Part shown: positions 28,182 through 36,983 of the stretch, piece after piece | How the letters are laid out: the number at the start of each line of letters is the position of its first letter | How positions within the stretch are numbered: position 1 is the stretch's first letter | NCBI GenBank assembly: GCA_002786385.1 | Contig: PGCN01000018.1 | Span: forward strand, 186,001 to 250,000 | DNA: 64,000 nt | From: Flavobacterium sp. FEMGT703F | GTDB lineage: Bacteria; Bacteroidota; Bacteroidia; Flavobacteriales; Flavobacteriaceae | Direction: 5' to 3' | Made by a program: the position numbers and the translations under genes | The notes under the pieces: model-generated | What the model was told of the DNA's origin: nothing | What the model saw: the letters and a program-made list of their open reading frames with translations, nothing else | Database searches by the model: none

Positions 28182-28471
28182 TTTAATTCATTAATAGTTT
28201 AGACGTAAATTTCTTCCAGATAAGAATGGTTATTTGAAAAATAAAATCAATTGGTTGAGAAGAATGGTACAAGAATAAGTGAGAAAGTTTTTGGAATTAT
28301 GGGCACAATTCAGCTACCAGACTTTTCACATTTATCTACTATTGTCTTCTGACACTCTGACTTTATTTTGCTCAAAACTATTAGAAGTGTACTATCGGAA
28401 CAATTAATGTATTGGACTATTTATAAATAATCAACTGATAAATTAGAGTTATTTGATTGATTTTAAAGTAC
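28182..28471. other. 290-bp spacer, AT-rich, no gene seen
   Basis: No reading frame with coding character and no strong hairpin is visible. It presumably holds the promoter of the 373-residue protein gene on the minus strand, but no TAnnTTTG box is clear near its start. Confidence 0.5.
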
Positions 28472-30184
28472 TTATTTTTTGTTTTCCAGCTTTTCAATAT
28501 AGTAATTAGGAGAAAGTCCGGTTTGCTTTTTAAAAACACGAACCAAGGTGTTAGCATCTTTATATCCTACTTCTTCGGCTATGGCTTGCAAAGTATATTT
28601 GCGAAAATAAGGAGCGTCAACTAACTTTTGAAGCACATAATGAATGCGCAATTCTTGGGTGTATTCCGAAAAAGATTTTTGCATGACCTGATTGAAATAT
28701 TGTGACAAATAGGCCGTGTTTGTATTTAATTTTTTGGCTACAAAAGCTAACTTAAAATTTGGATCCAAATAAGCTTCTTTCTGTTCCAGTTTTTTGAGTC
28801 CAGAGGCTAATTTTTCGACGAGTTCCTCGTCTAGAAGTGCCTTAGGTTGCGCATCAGTAATTGCAATTTTGAGCTCCGCTTGGGCATTCTCGGTCTGTTT
28901 AGACTCTTTCAGATTTTGAATGATTTTTAAAAATTGATTGTGCTTTTCTTTCTGATTCTTGTAGTAGTAATAAAAACTGAAAATAACGATTCCTAATACG
29001 ACCAGTATACTGAAAAGCGAAAATTTAAAATAATTCTTAGAGGCTATTATTTGATTAGATTCCGCTTTGATGACCGCTAAATCATAGTTGTGCAAAAAAT
29101 TCAGAGATTTACTTTTAATGCCTTCAACAGATTGAATTAGGGCTAAGCTTTTTTGGGCATAACGATAGGCATTTTTTGTGTCCTTTTTTTCATTATAACA
29201 TTGCGTCATGATGTTATACGCCATCAATAAATTTTCATTAGACACCTTAGTCTGCTCATAACTTTTTATGAATCTTTCCCCGTAGTAAAACGCGGAATCA
29301 ATTTGCTTTACATGATAAAAACAATCGGCCATCCCTAAATCAAACATCTGTACAGTCCTGACATGTTCTTGAATAACCTGAAACTTTTTCCCTTTTCGGT
29401 ACAATGCCAATGATTGATGGTAATCTCCTGCTAAAGCTGCACTTTTAGCCTCTCGCATATACAACAATGCTTTAGTGTAATCAGGATAAAAGTGCTCTTG
29501 CAGTAACATTTTGGCTGCTATCGTGAAGTGGTAATTTGCGGAATCCAATAAAATAGGTTTCTTCGTCTGTATGAAGTACTGTTGGTATGCTTCCCCAATG
29601 AAGTTGTATTTATCTGCAAATAATTTTTTATTCATCGCTTTTTTTTCGCCTACTCCCAATTTGAGGTGTGGCGATGTCTTTAATTCTCTCTTCAACAATG
29701 CGATTCCGTTAACATAATCGCCCATCGCTACTTTTATCAAGCCGTATTGCTCGTTAAACCGATTTTCGGGCAACTGTTTTTTATATTTATCCAAATAAAA
29801 CAAAGCCGAGTCGTACTCTCCTAAATTCTTGTAGAGGTAAAAAAGTTTGTTGACACACATACCTATCAAATCTTGATACACTTTGCTTGATTTGGGAATG
29901 TTACTTTTTTCAATATTGCTTATTAGTGAAAGAAGCTGTTTTCTAGAAGAGGTATAATCGGATTTATTATAGTAGTAATTGGCGATATAATAGTTACCAT
30001 AAAAACGAAACAACTCATTTTTTGAATGGCTAACTTCCAACGCTTCAGCATGAGCTTTTTCGGGAGCTGCTATAAGATTTTCTTGTATTCGTCGGGTGAT
30101 TTTAATTTCAGACTCGCTTAATCCCTGAGCCAATACCGAGGAAAAAGACAATAGTAGGAGACAATGACAAATAATTCTATACAT
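28472..30184 (-). CDS. Membrane TPR protein with C-terminal AraC-type DNA-binding domain
   Basis: A 570-residue regulator that joins sensing and DNA binding in one chain. It has a signal sequence (MYRIICHCLLLLSFSSVLAQ), a periplasmic helical region of tetratricopeptide-like repeats (about 35-385), and a single membrane helix at about 390-410 (FSLFSILVVLGIVIFSFYYY). A cytosolic AraC/XylS helix-turn-helix domain ends it (about 470-570; NTAYLSQYFNQVMQKSFSEY and AIAEEVGYKDANTLVRVFKK). The ATG at 30184 is chosen because it starts the signal sequence directly. Ligand and targets are unknown; the secreted-protein gene downstream is a candidate target. Confidence 0.87.
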   Translation of the reverse strand: MYRIICHCLLLLSFSSVLAQGLSESEIKITRRIQENLIAAPEKAHAEALEVSHSKNELFRFYGNYYIANYYYNKSDYTSSRKQLLSLISNIEKSNIPKSSKVYQDLIGMCVNKLFYLYKNLGEYDSALFYLDKYKKQLPENRFNEQYGLIKVAMGDYVNGIALLKRELKTSPHLKLGVGEKKAMNKKLFADKYNFIGEAYQQYFIQTKKPILLDSANYHFTIAAKMLLQEHFYPDYTKALLYMREAKSAALAGDYHQSLALYRKGKKFQVIQEHVRTVQMFDLGMADCFYHVKQIDSAFYYGERFIKSYEQTKVSNENLLMAYNIMTQCYNEKKDTKNAYRYAQKSLALIQSVEGIKSKSLNFLHNYDLAVIKAESNQIIASKNYFKFSLFSILVVLGIVIFSFYYYYKNQKEKHNQFLKIIQNLKESKQTENAQAELKIAITDAQPKALLDEELVEKLASGLKKLEQKEAYLDPNFKLAFVAKKLNTNTAYLSQYFNQVMQKSFSEYTQELRIHYVLQKLVDAPYFRKYTLQAIAEEVGYKDANTLVRVFKKQTGLSPNYYIEKLENKK

Positions 30185-30317
30185 GGGGAAAGCGAAAAAT
30201 GCAACAAAATTCAAACCGCTAAAATAAATAATAAACCTTTGCTTTTTATGAATTAGAAGTAAGAATCGTTTTTATGCTCACTTTCATTTTAAAAAAAAGC
30301 AGCAAACTTTAACCAAA

Positions 30318-30350
30318 AAATCCCGTCTCGTTTACAACAAGACGGGATTT
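30318..30350 (-). terminator. Terminator of the sucA-sucB region
   Basis: AAATCCCGTCT (30318-30328) and AGACGGGATTT (30340-30350) form a perfect 11-bp stem with an 11-base loop. A T-run follows on the minus strand. It lies 40 bases after the sucB stop. Confidence 0.88.
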
Positions 30351-30389
30351 GCATATATATAGGCGCCTCATCCGAGGCAGGTAGAAACC

Positions 30390-31628
30390 CTATAGCTCTA
30401 AAGCTTTCTTAGGGTTGTTATTCATCAAAATTTCTACCGGATTTTCTAACGCTTCTTTTACCGCTACCAAGAATCCAACCGACTCACGTCCGTCGATGAT
30501 TCTGTGGTCATAAGATAACGCCACGTACATTACCGGAGCAATAACGATTTGCCCGTTTCTAACGATAGCTCTTTCCACTACGTTGTGCATTCCTAAAATA
30601 CCCGATTGCGGTGGATTGATAATTGGCGTTGATAACATACTTCCGAAAACTCCACCATTTGATATAGTGAAAGTTCCGCCGGTCATTTCGTCAACGGTAA
30701 TTTGTCCGTCACGCGCTCTTAAGGCCAAACGTTTGATTTCGGCTTCTACACCTCTGAATGATAAGGTTTCGGCGTTTCTCATTACCGGAACCATTAACCC
30801 TTTAGGTCCTGAAACCGCTACTGAGATATCACAGAAGTCATAAGAGATTTTCTCTTGACCGTCAATCATTGAGTTTACGTCAGGGTATAATTGTAACGCA
30901 CGAGTAACGGCTTTGGTGAAGAATGACATAAAACCTAATCCTAAACCGTGTTTGGCTTTGAACTCTTCTTTGTATTGATCACGCAATGCGTAGATGTTAG
31001 TCATATCCACCTCGTTGAACGTAGTTAACATAGCAGTTTCGTTTTTAGCCGAAACTAATCTTTCCGCTACTTTACGACGCAACATAGACAATTTGGTTCT
31101 TTCGGTACCGCGGTTACCACCGGTAGGTGTTCCCATTGATGGCACAGCGTTAACCGCATCTTCTTTAGTAATGCGACCGCCTTTTCCGGTGCCTACTATA
31201 TCGGATGGTTGGATGTTTTTTTCTTCTAATATTTTACGAGCCGCAGGAGATGGTGCTTGCGCCGCATAAGTAGTGGCCGGAGCAGGAGCTGCTTTTACTT
31301 CTTCTTTTTTAGGCGCTTCTGCTTTTGGTGCTTCAGCTTTAACTTCGACTGCTGCCGGAGCTCCCGAAGCTTCGGGACCGCTAGGTTTAGCGGCACTGGT
31401 ATCGATTAAACAAACTACTGCGCCAACGGCTACTGCGTCACCTTCAGAGGCTTTTAGCGTGATAATTCCGCTGGCTTCTGCCGGTAACTCTAAAGTCGCT
31501 TTATCTGAATCTACCTCAGCGATGGCTTGGTCTTTTTCTACATAATCACCATCCTGCACTAACCAAGTGGCAATTTCTACTTCTTTAATCGATTCTCCCG
31601 GTGAAGGGACTTTCATTTCTAAAATCAT
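30390..31628 (-). CDS. sucB: 2-oxoglutarate dehydrogenase E2, dihydrolipoamide succinyltransferase
   Basis: The E2 core transfers the succinyl group from lipoamide to CoA in the TCA cycle. The 412 residues show one lipoyl domain (about 1-77; EVDSDKATLELPA with the lipoylated lysine), an Ala/Pro/Lys-rich linker (about 80-120), and the E1/E3-binding domain (SPAARKILEEKNIQPSDIVGTGKGG split over about 126-155). The catalytic domain ends with SYDHRIIDGRESVGFLV, where the histidine is the active-site residue. It lies 165 bases after sucA on the same strand; that spacer contains a repeat element. Confidence 0.96.
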   Translation of the reverse strand: MILEMKVPSPGESIKEVEIATWLVQDGDYVEKDQAIAEVDSDKATLELPAEASGIITLKASEGDAVAVGAVVCLIDTSAAKPSGPEASGAPAAVEVKAEAPKAEAPKKEEVKAAPAPATTYAAQAPSPAARKILEEKNIQPSDIVGTGKGGRITKEDAVNAVPSMGTPTGGNRGTERTKLSMLRRKVAERLVSAKNETAMLTTFNEVDMTNIYALRDQYKEEFKAKHGLGLGFMSFFTKAVTRALQLYPDVNSMIDGQEKISYDFCDISVAVSGPKGLMVPVMRNAETLSFRGVEAEIKRLALRARDGQITVDEMTGGTFTISNGGVFGSMLSTPIINPPQSGILGMHNVVERAIVRNGQIVIAPVMYVALSYDHRIIDGRESVGFLVAVKEALENPVEILMNNNPKKALEL

Positions 31629-31667
31629 CTTTTATAATTTTATAGTGTTGTTTTCTACTTTATTTAC

Positions 31668-31781
31668 TAGCCCCGATTCCTTCGGCAGTCACTTCGTTCG
31701 TGTGCAGCAAGTATCCTTTTTTTTATCCATTGCCTCTCGACTGCGCTCGAGGTGACAAAAAAGATACTGCGGAAAGCGGGA
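31668..31781. repeat. TAGCCCCGATT...CGGAAAGCGGGA element, copy 2
   Basis: The ends match the element at 123-177, but the 91-base middle differs. It carries an inner inverted repeat, GTATCCTTTTTT with AAAAAAGATAC, enclosing a CTCGA/TCGAG hairpin. It fills most of the sucA-sucB spacer. Despite the strong structure, both genes are expected to be expressed, so it may be a processing or partial attenuation site. Confidence 0.7.
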
Positions 31782-31793
31782 TTAAGCTCCTAA

Positions 31794-34565
31794 TTATCTA
31801 AATAAATTCTTGTCGAATACCATTCTAATCGCATCGGCATGTCTTCTTCTGTCTCTTGTGTGACTACCGGCGGCCGGAGCGGCATAGGCTTTTAACGAAG
31901 CCAATCGCCATGGCACCAAGTCGAAATTCATCAACATATAGCTGTAAGCACCCATGTTTTTCGGTTCTTCTTGTGCCCAAACGAAATCTTCGGCATTCGG
32001 GTAACTCGCAATCACTTCTTTTAATTGCTCTGTCGGTAACGGGAACAATTGCTCAATGCGAACCAAAGCTACGTCATTTCTGCCTAAGTTTTCTCTTTCG
32101 GCTAAAATATCATAATAGAATTTTCCGGTACAGAACACTACTGTTTTTACTTTTTTCTTGTCGATGGACGCATCATCAATCACTTCTTGGAATTGACCGT
32201 TATACAATTCTTCACGAGTGGACACACACAATGGGTGACGCAACAAACTCTTAGGCGAGAATACAACCAACGGTTTGCGGAATTTGGTTTTCATTTGGCG
32301 ACGCAACAAGTGGAAGAAGTTGGCCGGCGTGGTACAATCGGCTACGAACATATTGTGTCTGGCACACAACTGTAAATAACGTTCCATACGCGCTGAGGAG
32401 TGCTCAGCACCTTGTCCTTCGTATCCGTGAGGCAACAATAAAACAATACCGTTTTGGTTGTTCCATTTGTCTTCGCCACAGGAAATGTATTGATCGATCA
32501 TGATTTGGGCACCGTTAGAGAAATCTCCAAACTGTGCTTCCCAAATGGTTAAGGCATTCGGATTAGCTAAGGCATACCCATAGTCAAATCCTAAAACACC
32601 ATATTCAGAAAGGAACGAGTTGAACACGTTGAACTTCCCTTTTTTATCTTTTAAAGCGTTTAATAAGATTACTTCTTCCTCGCTGTCTTCTACTTTAACC
32701 ACGGCATGACGGTGCGAGAATGTTCCTCTTTCCACATCTTGCCCGGACAAACGAATATCATAACCTTCTGTAAGCAATGATCCGTAAGCCAAAGATTCGG
32801 CGGTTCCCCAATCGATAGCATCGTTGTCGTACATGGTTTTTCTGTCGGTTACGATTTTGGTAATCTTACTGATGAATTTTTTGTCAGACGGTAACGTGGA
32901 GATGGTTTCCAAGATAGCGTCTAATTTCTTTTTATCGAACTTGGTATCGACTTTCTTCAGCATTTCGTCATCGGAAACCTGTACAAAACCTTCCCAAGCG
33001 TCTTGCAAGAAAGGCTTGATGATGGTCAAATCTTTTTTGCGGGAAGCCTGAAGATTCTCGTCGAGTTTGGCTTTGTATTCGTTTTCTATTTTGGTCACAA
33101 AAGCAGCATCAACGATACCGGCTGTGATTAATTTTTCAGCGTAAATATCTCTCGGATTTTTGTGACGAGCGATTAATTTGTACAATAATGGTTGGGTAAA
33201 ACGAGGTTCATCGCCTTCATTGTGGCCGTATTTTCTATAACCTAACAAATCGATGAATACGTCTCTTCCGAACTGCATACGGAAATCTAAAGCGAACAAC
33301 ATGGCGTGCACTACAGCTTCGGCATCATCTGCGTTCACGTGTAATACCGGTGACAAAGTTACTTTAGCAATATCGGTACAATACGTAGACGAACGTGCGT
33401 CTAAGTAGTTAGTGGTAAATCCAACTTGGTTGTTGATGACAATGTGAATGGTTCCACCGGTTTTGTATCCGTCTAATTGGGCCATTTGTACAATTTCATA
33501 AACAATCCCTTGTCCGGCTACTGCAGCATCACCGTGTACAGCGATAGGCAATACTTTGGAGAAATCGTTCGGGAAATATTTGTCTTGTTTGGCTCGGGTA
33601 ATTCCTTCAATTACAGCCCCTACTGTTTCCAAATGCGAAGGATTCGGTGCTAAATTGATGTTGATTTTTTTGCCCGATTGGGTTTTTCTCTCGGAGGTTA
33701 ATCCTAAATGGTATTTTACGTCGCCGTCGAAATATTCTTTATCGTAATCTTTTCCGTCAAATTCAGAGAAGATATCTTGAGTTGCTTTTCCGAAAATATT
33801 AGCCAACGTATTCAAACGGCCGCGGTGTGCCATTCCCATTACGAAATGCTCTACACCTCTTTCGGCTGCTGCTTCGATTACTGCATCTAAAGCCGGAATA
33901 ACACTTTCGCCACCTTCTAATGAGAAACGTTTTTGCCCTACGTATTTGGTGTGCAAGAAGTTTTCGAAAGAAACAGCTTCGTTTAGTTTGCTTAAAATAT
34001 GTTTCTTTTGTTCCGCGTTAAAATCGGGTTGATTGTCGTTTTTATTCAATCTTTCTTGAACCCAATTCACAAAAATCGGATTTTCCATGTGCATGTATTC
34101 CACGCCAATATGTTGGCAATACATACGCTTTAAAACCTCTAAAATTTGCTTTAAAGTAGAAGGTTGTTTTCCTAAAATTTTGGCCGCGTCAAACACGGTA
34201 TCCATATCTGCTGCTGTCAAACCGAAATTTTCGATGTCTAAATTAGGCTCATAAATTCTTCTTTCGCGCACCGGATTGGTTTGGGTAAACAAATGTCCTC
34301 GGGTTCTGTAGCCGTCAATTAATCGTAAAACATTGAATTCTTTTTGCAGTTTATCGGATACAATACTACAATCTTGATTGCTGTTTGAGGCGATAACCGC
34401 TTGACCTTCGGCTTGTTCCTCATTGTAAGTGGTCATACCAAAATCGAAGCCTTGAAAAAAGGCTCTCCAACTTGGCTCAACGCTATCGGGATTTTGAAGG
34501 TATTGTTCGTATAAATCGGCAAAAAATTCGGTGTGTGCTGCGTTTAAAAAGGAAAACCTATCCAT
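31794..34565 (-). CDS. sucA: 2-oxoglutarate dehydrogenase E1 component
   Basis: This thiamine-diphosphate enzyme decarboxylates 2-oxoglutarate. The 923 residues match the family. The N-terminus MDRFSFLNAAHTEFFADLYE includes the E2-binding-type helix, GMAHRGRLNTLANIFGK is the diagnostic E1o motif, VHGDAAVAGQG and the nearby INNQVGFTT mark the ThDP site, and the C-terminal transketolase-like domain contains LLPHGYEGQGAEHSSARMER. The start at 34565 is chosen over an upstream in-frame ATG because a TTG-N20-TACTTTTG promoter lies between them at 34607-34637. Confidence 0.95.
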   Translation of the reverse strand: MDRFSFLNAAHTEFFADLYEQYLQNPDSVEPSWRAFFQGFDFGMTTYNEEQAEGQAVIASNSNQDCSIVSDKLQKEFNVLRLIDGYRTRGHLFTQTNPVRERRIYEPNLDIENFGLTAADMDTVFDAAKILGKQPSTLKQILEVLKRMYCQHIGVEYMHMENPIFVNWVQERLNKNDNQPDFNAEQKKHILSKLNEAVSFENFLHTKYVGQKRFSLEGGESVIPALDAVIEAAAERGVEHFVMGMAHRGRLNTLANIFGKATQDIFSEFDGKDYDKEYFDGDVKYHLGLTSERKTQSGKKININLAPNPSHLETVGAVIEGITRAKQDKYFPNDFSKVLPIAVHGDAAVAGQGIVYEIVQMAQLDGYKTGGTIHIVINNQVGFTTNYLDARSSTYCTDIAKVTLSPVLHVNADDAEAVVHAMLFALDFRMQFGRDVFIDLLGYRKYGHNEGDEPRFTQPLLYKLIARHKNPRDIYAEKLITAGIVDAAFVTKIENEYKAKLDENLQASRKKDLTIIKPFLQDAWEGFVQVSDDEMLKKVDTKFDKKKLDAILETISTLPSDKKFISKITKIVTDRKTMYDNDAIDWGTAESLAYGSLLTEGYDIRLSGQDVERGTFSHRHAVVKVEDSEEEVILLNALKDKKGKFNVFNSFLSEYGVLGFDYGYALANPNALTIWEAQFGDFSNGAQIMIDQYISCGEDKWNNQNGIVLLLPHGYEGQGAEHSSARMERYLQLCARHNMFVADCTTPANFFHLLRRQMKTKFRKPLVVFSPKSLLRHPLCVSTREELYNGQFQEVIDDASIDKKKVKTVVFCTGKFYYDILAERENLGRNDVALVRIEQLFPLPTEQLKEVIASYPNAEDFVWAQEEPKNMGAYSYMLMNFDLVPWRLASLKAYAAPAAGSHTRDRRRHADAIRMVFDKNLFR

Positions 34566-34606
34566 GATTGAAGCTGTAAATAGTCTTAGTATTAGAAAAT
34601 CAGTTG

Positions 34607-34637
34607 CAAAAGTATGACATTTGTAATAATCTTTCAA
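34607..34637 (-). promoter_or_regulatory. Promoter of sucA
   Basis: On the minus strand, TTG (34637-34635), 20 bases and TACTTTTG (34614-34607), followed by CAAC, fit the Bacteroidota consensus. The predicted leader is about 35 bases, and the location fixes the sucA start. Confidence 0.75.
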
Positions 34638-34681
34638 TCATTTTAGTATATTTATAACGCTAAATAACTATATACATCGCT

Positions 34682-35230
34682 ATGAAAAAAAATACTGTTA
34701 AAAGCGGTCAAAATTTACTGTCATTACTACTGTTGTTATGGTTTCAGATCAGCGGATTTTCGCAAGAAGCCAACCTGCCGAAGGCGAAAACGGATAGTTT
34801 TTGGGACAACGTGCAATTTGGCGGCGGATTAGGCTTGGCCATTGGTAACGATTTTACGGATATAACAGTTGCGCCAAGTGCCATTTACAACTTCAACGAG
34901 CACTTTGCTTTGGGCACCGGTTTGCAATACAGTCGCTTAAAACAAAAGAATTTTTACGATTCGAATGTGGTAGGCGGCACACTCATCGGTTTGTTTAATC
35001 CCATAGATGAAATTCAGCTCTCATTGGAATTAGAGCAAGTGCATGTTAACACTACCTACACCGATTTATACGATAATGTAAAACGCAGTTTTTGGAACAC
35101 CGGTTTGTATGTTGGAGGTGGCTATAGGGCAGATAATGTTACGATTGGCGCACGTTTTAATTTGCTTTTTGACAAAGACAAGGATTTGTACGGCGATGCT
35201 TTGATGCCTTTTGTTAGAATTTATTTTTAA
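34682..35230 (+). CDS. Small outer-membrane beta-barrel protein
   Basis: A 182-residue exported protein with a signal peptide (about 1-27, ending SGFSQ). The strand pattern is typical of eight-stranded barrels: FGGGLGLAIGNDFTDITVAPSA-type repeats, FALGTGLQYSRL, NTGLYVGGGYRAD, VTIGARFNLLF and a C-terminal PFVRIYF. Function is unknown. It is divergent from sucA; a TTG-N23-TATATTTA arrangement at 34621-34654 may be its promoter. Base composition is ordinary here, and the AT-rich cassette starts after it. Confidence 0.8.
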   Translation: MKKNTVKSGQNLLSLLLLLWFQISGFSQEANLPKAKTDSFWDNVQFGGGLGLAIGNDFTDITVAPSAIYNFNEHFALGTGLQYSRLKQKNFYDSNVVGGTLIGLFNPIDEIQLSLELEQVHVNTTYTDLYDNVKRSFWNTGLYVGGGYRADNVTIGARFNLLFDKDKDLYGDALMPFVRIYF

Positions 35231-35299
35231 CACAATTTAATTGTAAAAATATTTTTACATTTTAACAATCTCATAACTCTATTATCAATTTTAATTCTC

Positions 35300-35307
35300 T
35301 AGCTTTG
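35300..35307 (+). promoter_or_regulatory. Putative -7 box of the GLPGLI/peptide cassette
   Basis: TAGCTTTG fits TAnnTTTG and lies 32 bases upstream of the first possible ATG (35339). No -33 TTG at the standard distance is seen. Confidence 0.45.
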
Positions 35308-35356
35308 GAGTTAGGCTTATAACGCATTTGTTTTTCACATGTCAAAACAAATTAAT

Positions 35357-36070
35357 ATGAGAATAGCTATTTTTTTTGTTCTCGTCTTTTTAAACATTTA
35401 TTCTCAAACAGTTGAAATCAAATATGATTTTATTTTATTGGATGAAAAAGATGATTATGGTGATGTAAGAGCCGAGAATCTGACATTAATAACATCGCAA
35501 AGCAAATCTATTCTCAACAGAACGGCAAAAGATACTGTTTTCGAATCCAATTTGTATGGAATTTACGAATCAGGTGTTGGCAAGAGTAATAGTTACAAGC
35601 TAACAGAATTCAAGGACTTAAAAAACAAAAAGTATTATTTTTTAGGCGCTTATTCAAATAAAATTATTGCAGATGATGAGTATCCTATCAATTGGGAAAT
35701 TCATGCAGAGCAAAAGAAAATCCTAGCTTATCAATGTCAAAAAGCTACCGGTAAATTTAGAGGAAGAGATTATGTTGTCTTTTTTACATCTGAATTACCA
35801 ATCCAAAATGGTCCTTTTAAATTTGATGGCTTACCAGGATTGATTTTGGAGGTAATCTCTGTGGACAATGCTGTAAAAATTATAGCTAAATCTGTCAAAA
35901 AAAATGAGAATGACCCTCTTGAAAATCCTTTTCAATTAAAGGAAGTGATTTCTTGGACGGACTTTAAGAAAAACTACAGAAAGTACTTTGACAGTGTCAA
36001 AAATTACAAATCAGATAATGAGTCTGAAATGTTTATACCCAATAGAGGTATTGAATTTTATTTAGAGTAA
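35357..36070 (+). CDS. GLPGLI family protein, first copy
   Basis: A 237-residue exported protein with a signal peptide MRIAIFFVLVFLNIYSQ. The start at 35357 is preferred over the ATG at 35339 because it gives a compact signal peptide and nearly the same length as the second copy (238). The family signature is clear: CQKATGKFRGRDYVVFFTS from Cys127, then FDGLPGLILEV (GLPGL at 158-162). GLPGLI proteins (TIGR01200) are Bacteroidota-specific, of unknown function, and often sit beside outer-membrane barrel genes. The second copy at 36984 shares the YxCQKATG, FRGRDY-like and PIQxGP blocks. The coding sequence is visibly AT-rich compared with neighbouring core genes. Confidence 0.88.
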   Translation: MRIAIFFVLVFLNIYSQTVEIKYDFILLDEKDDYGDVRAENLTLITSQSKSILNRTAKDTVFESNLYGIYESGVGKSNSYKLTEFKDLKNKKYYFLGAYSNKIIADDEYPINWEIHAEQKKILAYQCQKATGKFRGRDYVVFFTSELPIQNGPFKFDGLPGLILEVISVDNAVKIIAKSVKKNENDPLENPFQLKEVISWTDFKKNYRKYFDSVKNYKSDNESEMFIPNRGIEFYLE

Positions 36071-36359
36071 TTAATAAATAGTGTAATAAGTCAACACTCA
36101 AGTGCAGATAGAAATACCTCTGTATCGTTTGATTTAAAAAAATGATAATGATTAATTACAGTAAACACATCCATTTTCTTTTCGACAAATGCCAAGGCTT
36201 ACAAAAGAGATATTTGTATTAAATATAAGTTTTTACTTGTGTTTTTAAGTATAAATGTAATCTTTATATTATAAATTTAACTTTTATTTAACTTTTGTAA
36301 TCTTTTTTGTATGTTTTTATTTTATAGTTTTGGTTAATATTAATCAACACCATTACATT
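36071..36359. other. 289-bp AT-rich spacer before the peptide genes
   Basis: No gene is seen. It is very AT-rich with several TTG triplets, and a TAGTTTTG box at 36325-36332 lies 28 bases before the first peptide gene, suggesting that the peptides have their own promoter. Confidence 0.5.
36325..36332 (+). promoter_or_regulatory. Putative -7 box of the peptide pair
   Basis: TAGTTTTG fits TAnnTTTG. A TTG at 36307-36309 is only 15 bases upstream, shorter than the usual 17-20, so the assignment is tentative. Confidence 0.4.
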
Positions 36360-36662
36360 ATGAAAAAATTATTTTTAACACTGTCGCTTTTTGCGATTAA
36401 TGCCAGTTTTGGAGAAAACTCATTTTCTAAAACCACCGAAGAAGTCAAAGAGACTAAAAATGTTACTGCTTGTTGCACAAGAACAAGTTCAAGTGGTGAA
36501 GTAGGAACTCCAAGTTATGTTTCTGTTACAGTTACAAAATGTGTGGGCGCAGCAACGCGGAACGATGCTTTAGTAGCAGCCTGTCACAATGCTTCAGCCG
36601 CAGCCTCAGCCGCTGTTAAAAGTTTAGAATCTTCTACCGTAACCATTTACCCAACCAGATAA
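36360..36662 (+). CDS. Small secreted four-cysteine peptide A
   Basis: A 100-residue precursor of no family I recognise. A signal peptide (about 1-18, MKKLFLTLSLFAINASFG) is followed by an acidic, Thr/Lys-rich spacer (19-36) and a core starting ACCTRTSSSGEVGTP. Cysteines are at 38, 39, 61 and 75. After Cys75 the sequence is an alanine-rich helix (ASAAASAAVKSLES) and a short tail. The neighbouring peptide B has the same pattern: paired Cys, SSGxxGxPxY, VxVTxC, then DAxxxAC in an Ala-rich stretch. The layout of leader, linker and conserved core suggests a secreted disulfide-bonded or processed peptide. Whether it is a bacteriocin, signal or binding protein cannot be told. Confidence 0.8.
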   Translation: MKKLFLTLSLFAINASFGENSFSKTTEEVKETKNVTACCTRTSSSGEVGTPSYVSVTVTKCVGAATRNDALVAACHNASAAASAAVKSLESSTVTIYPTR

Positions 36663-36672
36663 AAAAAAACTT

Positions 36673-36981
36673 ATGAAAAAGCTATTATTTATTTTGATTT
36701 TACCTATGCAATTTTGTTTTGCAAATCCAATTAAAAAAACAGAAAACAATCTACAATCCCAGAAGAGCGAAGTAGACCCATTAGCTTGTTGCACCAGAAG
36801 AGCTTCATCAGGCACTTACGGACAACCTGATTATAACCAAGTAAGCGTAACAAGATGTGCAACTTCTACTCAATCTTATCAAGATGCATATGCAAGGGCT
36901 TGTGTATTGGCAGAAGCTTCAGCGACCAAAGCACTTGAAATATCAGAAGCAACTTCAGGTTCTGTACTAATTGGAAGATAA
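36673..36981 (+). CDS. Small secreted four-cysteine peptide B
   Basis: A 102-residue paralogue of peptide A, starting 10 bases after it. It has a signal peptide (about 1-17, ending FCFA) and a spacer, then ACCTRRASSGTYGQPDYNQ. The core cysteines are at 39, 40, 62 and 77, against 38, 39, 61 and 75 in peptide A; there is an extra Cys15 inside the signal peptide. The two cores agree at ACCTR, SSG, G-x-P-x-Y, V-x-VT(K/R)C and DA-x3-AC, while the signal peptides, linkers and tails differ. That points to selection on the core. The stop is 2 bases before the second GLPGLI gene. Confidence 0.8.
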   Translation: MKKLLFILILPMQFCFANPIKKTENNLQSQKSEVDPLACCTRRASSGTYGQPDYNQVSVTRCATSTQSYQDAYARACVLAEASATKALEISEATSGSVLIGR

Positions 36982-36983
36982 AT

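Noticed and set aside
31273..31545. A 90-codon Ala/Ser-rich open frame opposite the sucB linker
   Set aside because: It mirrors the Ala/Pro/Lys-rich linker of sucB in another frame and has no start-site features.
36360..36981. Naming the small peptides as bacteriocins of the double-glycine type
   Set aside because: They carry Sec-type signal peptides, no double-glycine leader, and no C39-peptidase transporter is nearby.
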